A stretch of DNA of 64,000 nt, from positions 92,722-156,721 of the forward strand of contig NZ_CP100416.1 of assembly GCF_026017845.1 (NCBI RefSeq). Direction: 5' to 3'. Of this stretch, positions 42,459 to 50,551 are shown piece by piece (position 1 is the stretch's first letter; each line of letters starts with the position of its first letter). The translations under genes and the position numbers were made by a program. The notes below the pieces were generated by a model that worked only from the letters and a program-made list of their open reading frames with translations, had not been told where the DNA came from and did no database searches. This DNA is from Amycolatopsis mediterranei (GTDB lineage: Bacteria > Actinomycetota > Actinomycetes > Mycobacteriales > Pseudonocardiaceae).

Positions 42459-43013
42459 TCAGAGCTTGCCGCCGGCCACCGGCGGCATCTGGGAGTCGGT
42501 GCCGCTGTCGCCGACGGACTCGCGGGCCAGGTGGTTCTCGACCTCGAACAGGTTGCCGTTCGCGCGCTTGACGACGTTCAGCAGCGTGTTCATCTGCGAG
42601 ATCTCTTCGACCTGCTCCTTGAGGAACCACTGCGTGAACTGCTCGCTGATGTAGTCCTCTTCGGCGCGCGCCGCCTTGACCATCGCGGAGATGTCGGCGG
42701 CGACCTCCTTCTCCTGGTTCAGCGCGAGCTCGATGAGCTCGGTGACGCCGGAGAAGTCGTTGCGCACCTCCCCGGTGCCGGGGATCTCGACGTGGTGATC
42801 GCGGTCGAGCATGTACTGCACGAGCGCCATCGCGTGGTTGCGCTCCTCGACGGACTGCTTGTAGAAGTGCTTCGCCAGCTGCGGCAGGTCCTCGGCGTCG
42901 AACCACACCGCGAGCGCGATGTACTGCTGGGACGCGTTGAACTCGTTGTGGATCTGCGCCTGCAGCAGTTCGAAGAACTTCGAGCGCGGCTCTTTCTTCT
43001 TGGTGAGGGCCAT
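42459..43013 (-). CDS. Ferritin
   Basis: The 184-residue four-helix protein is a bacterial non-heme ferritin. Ferroxidase-site residues are visible in LQAQIHNEFNASQQYIALAVWF, SVEERNHAMALVQYML (ExxH) and EKEVAADISAMVKAARAEEDY. It stores iron as ferrihydrite in a 24-mer. Start ATG 43013 (MALTKKKEPRSKFFELL). Three IdeR/DtxR-like boxes lie upstream at 43075-43160; in related actinobacteria IdeR with iron activates ferritin genes from such upstream boxes. Confidence 0.95.
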   Translation of the reverse strand: MALTKKKEPRSKFFELLQAQIHNEFNASQQYIALAVWFDAEDLPQLAKHFYKQSVEERNHAMALVQYMLDRDHHVEIPGTGEVRNDFSGVTELIELALNQEKEVAADISAMVKAARAEEDYISEQFTQWFLKEQVEEISQMNTLLNVVKRANGNLFEVENHLARESVGDSGTDSQMPPVAGGKL

Positions 43014-43074
43014 GACCACCACGATACGGCAGAATTCGATTTCCGACCACTTCCGGCTGGTGATCTTCCCCCTA

Positions 43075-43160
43075 TTAGGTTTACCATTCCTAAAGAAGAC
43101 TCACCTAATTTAAGTAAGCCTTCCCTAAAAGCCTGCGCTCTTTAGGGAAGGCTCCCATTA
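43075..43160. promoter_or_regulatory. Cluster of three IdeR/DtxR-like iron boxes with a 13-bp hairpin
   Basis: Relative to TTAGGTTAGGCTAACCTAA, three 19-mers stand out: TTAGGTTTACCATTCCTAA at 43075-43093, TTAAGTAAGCCTTCCCTAA at 43110-43128, and TTAGGGAAGGCTCCCATTA at 43142-43160. Parts of the second and third also form a perfect 13-bp inverted repeat (43117-43129 with 43141-43153), which may be the terminator of the arginine deiminase gene. They lie upstream of ferritin. Confidence 0.65.
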
Positions 43161-44369
43161 CAGCGGATCGCGGCGGACCGGGCAGGACATGCACCGCGGC
43201 CCGCCCCGGCCGGAGCCGAGTTCGGAGCCCGCGATCGGCAGCACCTCGATGCCCGCCGCTTCCAGCCGCTCGTTCGTCTCGGCGTTCCGCTCGTAGCCGA
43301 CGACCACGCCGGGCGCCAATGCGAGGGTGTTGTTGCCGTCGTCCCACTGCTCGCGTTCGGCCGTCACGGGGTCGAGCCCGGTGTCGATGACGCGCAGCCG
43401 GTCGATCTCCATCGCTTCGGCCGCGGCCACCAGGAACGGCGCCGGGCCGGCCACCTTCACCCCGCCGTCGCCGGTCGGGCGCAGCGTGAACGCCGTCAGC
43501 GAGTCGCGGGCGAGCGGGTACATCACCACCGCGTCGGCGTCGACCATCGTGCACACGGTGTCGAGGTGCATGGTCGCGCGGGACTGCTCGATCGGCACCG
43601 CCAGCACGGTGTGCGCGATGCCGTCGGCGAACACCGACCGGGCGAGCGACTCCGCGCCGGCCGCCGTCGTCCGCTCGCCGACGCCGATGGCGAGCACGCC
43701 CGGCGCCAGCAGCATCACGTCGCCGCCTTCGATCGGCGCGGAATGGGCGCCGTACGCGCGGGCCGCGTGGCGGAACTGCGGGTGATAGGCGTAGACCAGG
43801 TCGAGCACCGCGGTTTCGCGGCGGCGTGCGGGCATGGTCAGGGACGAAATCGCCACCCGGTCGGCGATCCACACCGACGAGTCGCGGGTGAACAGCAGGT
43901 TCGGCAGCGGATCGACGGCGAAGTCGTGCGGGTGGTTCATCATCCGCACCAGCGACGCGCCCTCCGCCGACGGCAGCTCCTCGAACGTCATCCCGGCCAT
44001 CAGCACCTCGGCGAGGCCGGCCGCGTCGACGCTCGACAGGTGCGAACGCAGGGAGTCGGCCAGGTCCCCGCCGAGCCGCCGGTCGTCGACCGCCGCGTGC
44101 ACGCCCGCCGCGTGCGCCCGGTCGTCGTCCAGGGCCGTCCGCAGCGCGTCGGCCAGCAGCAGGACCTCGACGCCGCGGTTGCGCAGCACCTCGGCGAACG
44201 CATCGTGCTCGGCTTGGGCGCGGCCGACCCACGGGATCGAATCGAACAGGAGCTGGTCGTTGTTGCGGGGCGTCAGCCTTTTGAGCTCGTTGCCGGGCCG
44301 GTGCAGCAGCACCGCGCGCAGGGGTCCGACTTCGCTGTCCACCCGGGGAGGTGCCGTTTCGTCGATCAC
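43158..44369 (-). CDS. arcA: Arginine deiminase
   Basis: The 403-residue protein shows the full active-site set of arginine deiminases: [36 protein letters not shown] (catalytic His) and the C-terminal nucleophile Cys in [10 protein letters not shown]. It converts arginine to citrulline and ammonia. No carbamoyltransferase, carbamate kinase or arginine-ornithine antiporter gene is nearby, so it may serve arginine breakdown or acid resistance on its own. Start GTG 44369. Confidence 0.95.
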   Translation of the reverse strand: MIDETAPPRVDSEVGPLRAVLLHRPGNELKRLTPRNNDQLLFDSIPWVGRAQAEHDAFAEVLRNRGVEVLLLADALRTALDDDRAHAAGVHAAVDDRRLGGDLADSLRSHLSSVDAAGLAEVLMAGMTFEELPSAEGASLVRMMNHPHDFAVDPLPNLLFTRDSSVWIADRVAISSLTMPARRRETAVLDLVYAYHPQFRHAARAYGAHSAPIEGGDVMLLAPGVLAIGVGERTTAAGAESLARSVFADGIAHTVLAVPIEQSRATMHLDTVCTMVDADAVVMYPLARDSLTAFTLRPTGDGGVKVAGPAPFLVAAAEAMEIDRLRVIDTGLDPVTAEREQWDDGNNTLALAPGVVVGYERNAETNERLEAAGIEVLPIAGSELGSGRGGPRCMSCPVRRDPL

Positions 44370-44383
44370 CCCCCGGATCTTAG

Positions 44384-45196
44384 TCAGGGAAGCCAGGAAA
44401 CGTGCCCCTTCAGCAGGGCATATCCGACGAAGGACACGAAGTCGAACAGCGTGTGCGCGGCGATCAGCGGCCACAGCCGGTTCGTCTTCTGCCACAGCCG
44501 GCCGAACACCAGGCCCATGATGAAGTTGCCGACGAACCCGCCGAACCCCTGGTACAGGTGGTACGACCCGCGCAGCACGGCCGCGCCGAACACGGCGTTG
44601 TTCTCCCGGACGCCGAGCTGGCGCAGCCGCGTCAGCAGGTAGCCGATGACCAGGACTTCCTCGGCGAAGGCGTTGCCGAACGCCGACAAGGTCAGCGTGA
44701 TCGGCCGCCACCACGTATCGCCCAAAGTGGACGGTTGTACCGCCAGGCTGAACCCGAGGTGGTAGGAGACGAAGTAGAGCGCGAGGCCGGGGATCCCGAT
44801 CGCCGCGGCCAGCCCGAGCGTCAGGAGCGTGTCGTAGCCCGCCGACCGGCGGTCCAGCCCCAGCCGGCTGATCTTGATGCCCGCGCGCCACAGCAGGTAC
44901 AGCCCCAGCGCGCCCCAGCCGACCAGCTGCGCCGCCGACAGCAGCTGCTTGAGCAGGTCGATCAGGCTGGCCGCGGCCTGCGGCACGTTCAGCTGCGCCT
45001 GCTGCTGGGCCAGCGGCACCGGCTGCAGCAGCGAGTCCACAAGGGACAGCAGGCTGCGCACCCCGGACAGGCCGAGCGTGATGCCGAAGACGATCAGCAG
45101 CTCGAGCTTGATCGCGCGGCGCTCGGCCGGGTCCTCGACCGTGGCGGGGAACTCGGGGCGGTCCGGCGCCAGCCACGATCGCGCGGTGAACGTCAT
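44384..45196 (-). CDS. CPBP-family intramembrane protease
   Basis: The 270-residue protein has about eight helices and the CPBP (Abi/CAAX-prenyl protease 2) motifs: [16 protein letters not shown] (motif 1, Glu-Glu), [24 protein letters not shown] (motif 2 His region) and [16 protein letters not shown] (motif 3 His). Motif 1 has Gly where the usual EExxxR has Arg. Roles range from bacteriocin self-immunity to membrane-protein cleavage. Its stop is 15 bp from the arginine deiminase start. Confidence 0.87.
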   Translation of the reverse strand: MTFTARSWLAPDRPEFPATVEDPAERRAIKLELLIVFGITLGLSGVRSLLSLVDSLLQPVPLAQQQAQLNVPQAAASLIDLLKQLLSAAQLVGWGALGLYLLWRAGIKISRLGLDRRSAGYDTLLTLGLAAAIGIPGLALYFVSYHLGFSLAVQPSTLGDTWWRPITLTLSAFGNAFAEEVLVIGYLLTRLRQLGVRENNAVFGAAVLRGSYHLYQGFGGFVGNFIMGLVFGRLWQKTNRLWPLIAAHTLFDFVSFVGYALLKGHVSWLP

Positions 45197-45218
45197 GGAC
45201 GCACGCTACCTTCGGGGT

Positions 45219-45680
45219 ATGCCGAGGAGCATCGCCACCAACGAAACCGTCGACCGCGCCGCGCTGGTCGAGTTCCTGTCGACCCGCCACCGCGCGATCC
45301 TGCTGACCACGAAGGCCGACGGCGGCCCGCAGCTCTCGCCGGTCACCTGCGGCGTGGACGCCGAGGGCAGGCTGGTCGTCTCGACCTACCCGAAGCGCGC
45401 GAAGGTCGTGAACGTCAAGCGCAACCCGGACGTCTCCGCCTGCATCCTGTCCGACGAGTGGAACGGCCAGTGGGTGCAGCTGAACGGCACCGCGGAGGTG
45501 CTGGACGTCCCGGATTCGGTCGAGCCGCTCGTGGACTACTTCCGCAGCATTTCGGGCGAACACCCGGACTGGGACGAATACCGCGAGGCCATGGTCAAGC
45601 AGGGCAAGAGCATCATCCGCGTCACCATCGAGAGCTGGGGGCCGATCGCGAAGGGTGGCTTCCCCGCCGAACTAGCCTGA
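45219..45680 (+). CDS. PPOX-class F420-dependent oxidoreductase
   Basis: The 153-residue split-beta-barrel protein contains [57 protein letters not shown], the core of actinobacterial F420- or FMN-binding PPOX proteins. Members reduce diverse substrates with cofactor F420 or act as flavin-binding proteins. The start ATG 45219 has GG-rich sequence before it. It is divergent from the CPBP gene and overlaps the DUF2470 gene end by 9 bp. Confidence 0.88.
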   Translation: MPRSIATNETVDRAALVEFLSTRHRAILLTTKADGGPQLSPVTCGVDAEGRLVVSTYPKRAKVVNVKRNPDVSACILSDEWNGQWVQLNGTAEVLDVPDSVEPLVDYFRSISGEHPDWDEYREAMVKQGKSIIRVTIESWGPIAKGGFPAELA

Positions 45681-46466
45681 CCGCCCGCGCAGGAACGGGC
45701 AGCCGACCAGCCGGCGCAGTTCCGACGCGAGCTGCGCCGGGCTTTCGACGGACTTCGAGAACGCCAGCCGCACGTCGTGGTCGCCCGTGTCGGATTCGAC
45801 GCGCAGCCGCAGCCCGAACCGGTCGAGCCCGAGCGGGCGGATCCGGCCGCCGCGCAACGCCGACGGCAGGTGCTTCGCCAGCTGCTCGACGACGTCGGAG
45901 TGGTCGCTCTCCAGGTGCCGCAGCCACCCGGCTTCGTAGTCGTGGAACGGGTCGGGCGGCGCGGCGCTGAACATGTGCGGGCGCAGCGAGTGCGTTCCTT
46001 CGGCGTCGGCGAGCACGAGCGAAGCCGGGGTGAGCCGCAGCAGCGTGACGCCGTGGCCGACGTCGAGGAGCCGCTCGTCCGGCCGCGTCTCGGCGATCGC
46101 CACGGCCCGCGCGCGGGCCGAAACCGGCGAGAGCGGCCGCAGCCAGCCGGTGATCCACAACAGCCCGCGGATCGGTTCCCGCAGGTCGACCGGCGCCTGG
46201 TCGGCGACCTCGACCATCACGGCCAGCTCCCCGCGCTGGGCCTGCTTCGCCGCGCGGACCATCGGGTGGTCGTCGGCCAGCAGCACGCTGACGCTGCCAC
46301 TGCGGTGCACGTGGTGCAGGACGGGGACGACGCGCTCGCCGTTGAGGTCGGCGCGGTCGCAGGTGGGCAGCAACGACGCGGGGCCGTTGCGGGTCGCGAT
46401 CGTCTTGGCGCGCTCGGCGGGGTTCGGTGCCGGCGGGCGGCGGACGGATGTGGGGGCCTCGGTCAC
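45672..46466 (-). CDS. HugZ-like heme-utilisation protein with DUF2470 domain
   Basis: The 264-residue protein has an N-terminal PPOX-like split barrel (about 20-165, e.g. SVSVLLADDHPMVRAAKQ) and a C-terminal DUF2470 domain (~180-262: FHDYEAGWLRHLESDHSDVVEQLAKHLP, DRFGLRLRVESDTGDHDVRLAF). This fusion is found in HugZ/HutZ-type heme oxygenases and related iron proteins. GTG 46466 follows a perfect AGGAGGTGA site. A near-perfect iron box 15 bp upstream (46481-46499) predicts repression when iron is plentiful. Confidence 0.85.
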   Translation of the reverse strand: MTEAPTSVRRPPAPNPAERAKTIATRNGPASLLPTCDRADLNGERVVPVLHHVHRSGSVSVLLADDHPMVRAAKQAQRGELAVMVEVADQAPVDLREPIRGLLWITGWLRPLSPVSARARAVAIAETRPDERLLDVGHGVTLLRLTPASLVLADAEGTHSLRPHMFSAAPPDPFHDYEAGWLRHLESDHSDVVEQLAKHLPSALRGGRIRPLGLDRFGLRLRVESDTGDHDVRLAFSKSVESPAQLASELRRLVGCPFLRGRSG

Positions 46467-46480
46467 GGCTCACCTCCTAC

Positions 46481-46499
46481 TTAGGTGAGCCTAACCTGA
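46481..46499. promoter_or_regulatory. IdeR/DmdR1-type iron box
   Basis: Read on the minus strand this is TCAGGTTAGGCTCACCTAA, matching the actinobacterial iron-box TTAGGTTAGGCTCACCTAA at 18 of 19 positions. It lies just upstream of the DUF2470 gene ribosome binding site, where a bound repressor would block transcription. Confidence 0.85.
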
Positions 46500-46620
46500 A
46501 TCAACCGGTCTGGATAGTCGTGGCGATCGCGTCCTTTCCGCTGATCGGCGCATTTGGTAACGCCGGTGCCCACTTCGTCGAAAAGGCGGGTATCAGTGCC
46601 GACCCGGGTGGGGGCTCAGC

Positions 46621-47646
46621 GTGCCGATCGTCCCGCTTCCCGAACGCGTGCGCGCGTTCGAACTCGACCCCGCCATGCCGTCCGGCGCGCTGCCGATCTT
46701 CGGCGAGTACCTCGACCGCCTCGGCGACACCGCGAACCGGCGGCTGGTGGCCGGGTTCTTCCTGGTGTTCGGCATCGCCCAGTTCGTCGCCGGCGCGGGA
46801 GTCGCCCTGCCGGTCGGCACGTTCGCGCTGGCCGGCGCGATCGAAGGGTGGTGGCTCTACCGGGCGTACGACCGGGTGCCCGAGAGGCGGCTGAAGCGCG
46901 AAGCCTTCCGGCAGGTGGACGTCACCGCCGACGGCCTGGTCGCGGCCGGCCGGACGGTCGGCGTGCGCCTACCGGACGGCCGGTGGCTGCGCGTCCGGCT
47001 CGACGAAGCGCACCGGCTGCTGGTGGCCGGGCACCGGCGGGTCTGGCTGCTGGGGCGAGGCCCGAAGGTGTTCGTCGGCTTCCCCGGCGTGGTGCGGCTG
47101 CGCCGCGCCGCCATCCACGACGGGCCGCCACCGGGCGCGGCGCCGATCCCGGAACCGGCCGGCTCCGGTTCCCCGAGGCTCGATCCGGTGCTGACCGCCC
47201 ACCGCCACCAGCTCGCCCGCGACCTGCGTCTGACAGCGGCGTTCCTGCTGGTCCTGGCCGCGTTCGCGGCCTGGGTCGGGCTCGACTTCCCGGTCGTGGG
47301 CTGGGTCGCGTGGCCGTTCGGGGTGGGCGTGCTGCTCGGTGCGTCGGTGACCGCGTTCCGCGCGATCGCCTACCGCCGTCCGCTCCCGGCGGACCACTGG
47401 ACGGAGCTGCGCGCGGTCCTCGACGGCCCGGTCCGCATGAGCCGCCACGGCGCGGCGAGGCTGAGCGGCTTGACCATGCTGGCCGACGGCCGCGTGGTCC
47501 CGTTCCGCCTCCCCAAGGCGGACCCGTCGATGGCGGCGAACATCGCGGCGACGGGCCGCCTGTGGATCGCGGGTGCCCCGCGGCCGGGCGCGGCCAAGAC
47601 GGGCCTGCCGGGCTACCCGGTGCTGGGCACGGTCTGGCTCGGCTGA
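46621..47646 (+). CDS. Membrane protein of unknown function
   Basis: The 341-residue protein has four membrane helices in two pairs (about 44-62 and 64-80; about 200-220 and 223-242). Between them is a soluble domain of ~115 residues rich in basic residues, and a ~100-residue soluble C-terminus follows (from YRRPLPADHWTEL). The two halves, each a helix pair followed by a beta-rich domain containing LPDGRWLRVRL or MLADGRVVPFRLP, look like an internal duplication. Start GTG 46621, preceded by GGGTGGGGG. I do not recognise the family. Confidence 0.75.
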   Translation: MPIVPLPERVRAFELDPAMPSGALPIFGEYLDRLGDTANRRLVAGFFLVFGIAQFVAGAGVALPVGTFALAGAIEGWWLYRAYDRVPERRLKREAFRQVDVTADGLVAAGRTVGVRLPDGRWLRVRLDEAHRLLVAGHRRVWLLGRGPKVFVGFPGVVRLRRAAIHDGPPPGAAPIPEPAGSGSPRLDPVLTAHRHQLARDLRLTAAFLLVLAAFAAWVGLDFPVVGWVAWPFGVGVLLGASVTAFRAIAYRRPLPADHWTELRAVLDGPVRMSRHGAARLSGLTMLADGRVVPFRLPKADPSMAANIAATGRLWIAGAPRPGAAKTGLPGYPVLGTVWLG

Positions 47647-48400
47647 GCGGCCCAGCCCGGCTGCCACGCGCCGGAGACGCGCTCGCTCGTCGCGAGGTGC
47701 CGCCGAGGGCGGCGAGGCCGGGGTGCGCGTTGCCCCGGCGCCACAGCAGGGAATGCGGGTACACCGGCACAGGCGCCTCGATCGGCACGCGCCGCAGGTC
47801 GTGCCCGGGCGGCCACCACACCCGGCTGCCCGCTCCGACCAAGGTCACACTTCCGCTCCAGCACGACCTCGGTGCCGAAGTTCGGCCTGGCCGCGTCGAT
47901 CCCCAGGTCGAACGCGGCCGCGAATGCGGCGTAGCAGGCGCCCCACTCGGTCCCGGGCATCACGCCGGGCAGCCGGATCCGATGCCCGGCGAGCTCGGCC
48001 GGAGCCACCGAAGGCGCTCCGGCCCGCGGATGCCGGGAGCCGCACAACAGCTGGATCGGCTCGTCGAGCACCCACTGGGCATCGAGGTCCTCCGGCACCG
48101 CGACGACCGCGCGGAAGGAGGCATCGATCGAGCCTTCCGGAGCGCGGCGATCGCGGTGCCGAAGAGCGTCGCGACCTCCAACGGGACGGCCGGGTGCGTC
48201 TCGTGGAAGCCACGCAGCAGCGTGGCCGGGCACAGCCGCCGGCCGATGACGTCGACCCGGAGCGGCCCGCCGCGCACCGAGGCGAGCGCGCGCAGCTCGG
48301 CGGACAGCAGTTCGCGGGCGTAGATCAGCGCATCACCCAACGGCCGGGCGGCGAGCGGCTCGAGCAGCTGCGCCAGTCGGCCCTCAGAGGGTCCAGACAT
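47640..48400 (-). pseudogene. LysR-family regulator remnant, frameshifted and truncated
   Basis: On the minus strand a LysR effector-binding domain can be followed across changing frames: LRALASVRGGPLRVDVIGRRLCPATLLRGFHETHP (first frame), a shift near 48136, then IDASFRAVVAVPEDLDAQWVLDEPIQLLCG to PNFGTEVVLER (second frame). A shift with loss of ~15 residues near 47850 gives VWWPPGHDLRRVPIEAPVPVYPHSLLWRRGNAHPGLAAL, and another near 47712 gives RRHLATSERV. The N-terminal HTH is missing. This accounts for most of the 950-bp gap between 47647 and 48600. Confidence 0.8.
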
Positions 48401-48487
48401 CCCCCGCCACTCCCAGGGGGGCGTCCCCAAGTCCAGTCTATCGGCGGATACCGACGGAAGGCCGAAAAGCCGACTCCGCAAGCAACG

Positions 48488-48517
48488 TTGTCCACATCCG
48501 GTGGCACGTGTGGACAA
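48488..48517. promoter_or_regulatory. Inverted pair of perfect DnaA boxes
   Basis: TTGTCCACA at 48488-48496 and its exact reverse complement TGTGGACAA at 48509-48517 are separated by 12 bases. TTGTCCACA is the preferred DnaA box of high-GC actinomycetes. They lie upstream of the MFS gene at 48600, at the degraded left end of the LysR remnant. Confidence 0.65.
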
Positions 48518-48599
48518 CTGTGGTGCGCCGCGGCATATGGGGTGCGTCGCGGCATGTCGGTTGCCCTGCGTGGCCGTTGGCCGCTTTGATCTCCCGGTG

Positions 48600-49814
48600 A
48601 TGCGCGGGCGGTCGCTGGGGCCGCGGTTCAGGTGGCTCTGGTCGGCTTACGCCGTGAGCGCGTTCGGGACGTGGCTCGGCTTCGGGGCCTTCCCGATGCT
48701 CGCCATCCTCATCCTGCACACCGGGCCCGCGGGCGTCTCGGCGCTCGCCGCCGTCGGGCCGGCCGTCGGTGCGCTCGTTGCCGTGCCGCTGGGGCCGTGG
48801 GTCGATCGGCGGCGGAAGCGGCCGGTCATGGTGGGCATGGATCTGGTCCGGTTCGGCGCGCTGGTCAGCGTTCCGGCCGCCTACGCCCTCGGCGTGCTGA
48901 GCTTCGGCCAGCTCCTGGCCGTCTCGGTGGTCGTCGCGGCCGCGGACATCACCTTCACCTCCGCCAGCGGTGCCTTCCTCAAGGGGCTGGTGCCGCCCGA
49001 AGACCTGCTCGTCGCGAACGGCCGGTTCGAGTCCACGAACTGGACCGCCACCGCGCTCGGGCCGCCGCTCGGCGGGGCCGCGTTCGCGCTGTTCGGGCCG
49101 GTGACGTCGGTGGTCGCCAACGCCGTCAGCTTCCTGCTCTCCGCGCTCGGGATCCGCGCGATCGGCGGGGACGACGAGCCGCGTCCGCGCACCGCCGGCC
49201 GGCCTCGCCTGCGCGACCTCGCCGACGGGTGGCGCTTCCTGCTGGCCCACCCGGGACTGCGGCCGCTGCTCTTCAACGCCATGGTGTTCAACGGCCTGGT
49301 CATGGCGATCGATCCGCTGCTGGCCGTGCTGATGCTGAACCAGCTCGGGTTCACGCCGTGGCAGTACGGGCTCGCGTTCGCCGTCCCGTGCCTCGGCGGG
49401 CTCGCCGGCTCGCGGCTGACCCCGCGGCTCGTCGAGCGGTTCGGCAGACACCCCGTCCTGCTGACGTCCGGCGCGGTCCGGGCGGGCTGGCTGCTCGCGC
49501 TGGCCTTCATCCCGGCCGGCCCCGGCGGACTGGTGTACGTCATGGTCGTCGAACTCGGCGTGATCGTCAGCTGCAGCGTCTTCAACCCGGTGCTCGCGAC
49601 CTACCGGCTCGAGCAGCTCCCGCCGGACCGCATCGCCCGGACGCTCTCGGCGTGGTCGGTCAGCACGAAAGCGGCGATCGCCACGCTGACCGCGGTCTGG
49701 GGTCTGCTCGCCGGCCTCACCGGCCCGCGGGTGGCGATCGGCGTCGCCGGGGTCCTCGTGCTGGCGACGCCGCTGCTGCTGCCCCGCCGCGACCGGACGC
49801 CGGTGGCCGCCTAA
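48600..49814 (+). CDS. MFS transporter, EntS/DHA3-like
   Basis: The 404-residue protein has 12 predicted helices. The start (FRWLWSAYAVSAFGTWLGFGAFPMLAILIL) and motif A (VPLGPWVDRRRKRPVMVGMDLVRFGALVSVP) resemble the DHA3/EntS group of exporters for macrolides and siderophores. ATG 48600 directly follows an in-frame GTG at 48597; either may be used. There are no siderophore genes nearby. Its end overlaps the end of the next gene on the opposite strand by four bases. Confidence 0.87.
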   Translation: MRGRSLGPRFRWLWSAYAVSAFGTWLGFGAFPMLAILILHTGPAGVSALAAVGPAVGALVAVPLGPWVDRRRKRPVMVGMDLVRFGALVSVPAAYALGVLSFGQLLAVSVVVAAADITFTSASGAFLKGLVPPEDLLVANGRFESTNWTATALGPPLGGAAFALFGPVTSVVANAVSFLLSALGIRAIGGDDEPRPRTAGRPRLRDLADGWRFLLAHPGLRPLLFNAMVFNGLVMAIDPLLAVLMLNQLGFTPWQYGLAFAVPCLGGLAGSRLTPRLVERFGRHPVLLTSGAVRAGWLLALAFIPAGPGGLVYVMVVELGVIVSCSVFNPVLATYRLEQLPPDRIARTLSAWSVSTKAAIATLTAVWGLLAGLTGPRVAIGVAGVLVLATPLLLPRRDRTPVAA

Positions 49815-50551
49815 CCCAGCGACTTGCGCGTCGCCTGTTCGGTCTCCAGCACGCCCTGCCGGATGCCCTCCAGCTGGTCGCTCAGCTCCCGGACCGCGCC
49901 GGTGTCCACGGTGACGTCCGTCGTCGCCGCTGTCAGCTCCGCGACCCTGGCCACCAGGCTGTCCAAGCCGAGCGCGCCGGACTGCAGCTGGGCCAGCAGC
50001 TTGTCCCGGGCGCCGGACAGGCGGGCGTGCACGTCCGCCTGGGCCTGGACCGCCGTCAGTGCCTGCTCGAGGTCGCCGCGGACGTCGGGATTCGCCGTGC
50101 GCAAGTCGCGCTGCAGCCGACGTCGTTCGTGCGCGACGGCGTCGAGGTCGACCCTGGCCAGCGCCTGGCCGGTCGCGGACGCGCGGCCGGCCAACCGGCG
50201 CAGCGTCGAGAGCGTCTCCCGGACCACCGGCTCCATGTCCGCGACGCGCTCGGCGAGCGGGCCGGCGGCGAGGGAGGCGCTCAGCGAGCCGAATCCCTCG
50301 GCCGCGCTCTCGGCCCGGCGCAGCCAGTTCTCCTCGGCCGACCCGGGCGCGACGTCCAGCACCCGTGCTTCCCGCGCAGGAGGCTCTTCCTTTTCGCCGC
50401 CCAGCACCGCCACGCCCGCCCGCGCGGCGAGCACCGCCACCCCGACCCCGACGGCGGCGACGACCGGCAGCTGCACGGCCCACGCCACCCCGGCCGACGT
50501 GGCGGCGAGCAGCAGCCCCCACGGTTCGGCGAGCTCACGGGCGAACTTCAT
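49811..50551 (-). CDS. Coiled-coil protein with N-terminal TM pair, partner of SBP-vWA protein
   Basis: The 246-residue protein has two hydrophobic stretches at its start (residues ~10-50, GLLLAATSAGVAWAVQLPVVAAVGVGVAVLAARAGVAVL) and then long amphipathic helices (e.g. VAHERRRLQRDLRTANPDVRGDLEQALTAVQAQADVHARL), likely a coiled coil in the cytosol. The ATG shares one base with the stop of the vWA gene (TGATG), so the two are co-translated and probably act together. The helical pattern recalls proteins linked to TelA/toxic-anion loci, but I cannot assign a family. Confidence 0.75.
   Translation of the reverse strand: MKFARELAEPWGLLLAATSAGVAWAVQLPVVAAVGVGVAVLAARAGVAVLGGEKEEPPAREARVLDVAPGSAEENWLRRAESAAEGFGSLSASLAAGPLAERVADMEPVVRETLSTLRRLAGRASATGQALARVDLDAVAHERRRLQRDLRTANPDVRGDLEQALTAVQAQADVHARLSGARDKLLAQLQSGALGLDSLVARVAELTAATTDVTVDTGAVRELSDQLEGIRQGVLETEQATRKSLG

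Noticed and set aside
43158..44369. Complete arginine deiminase pathway operon
   Set aside because: No ornithine carbamoyltransferase, carbamate kinase or antiporter gene is adjacent; only the deiminase is present.
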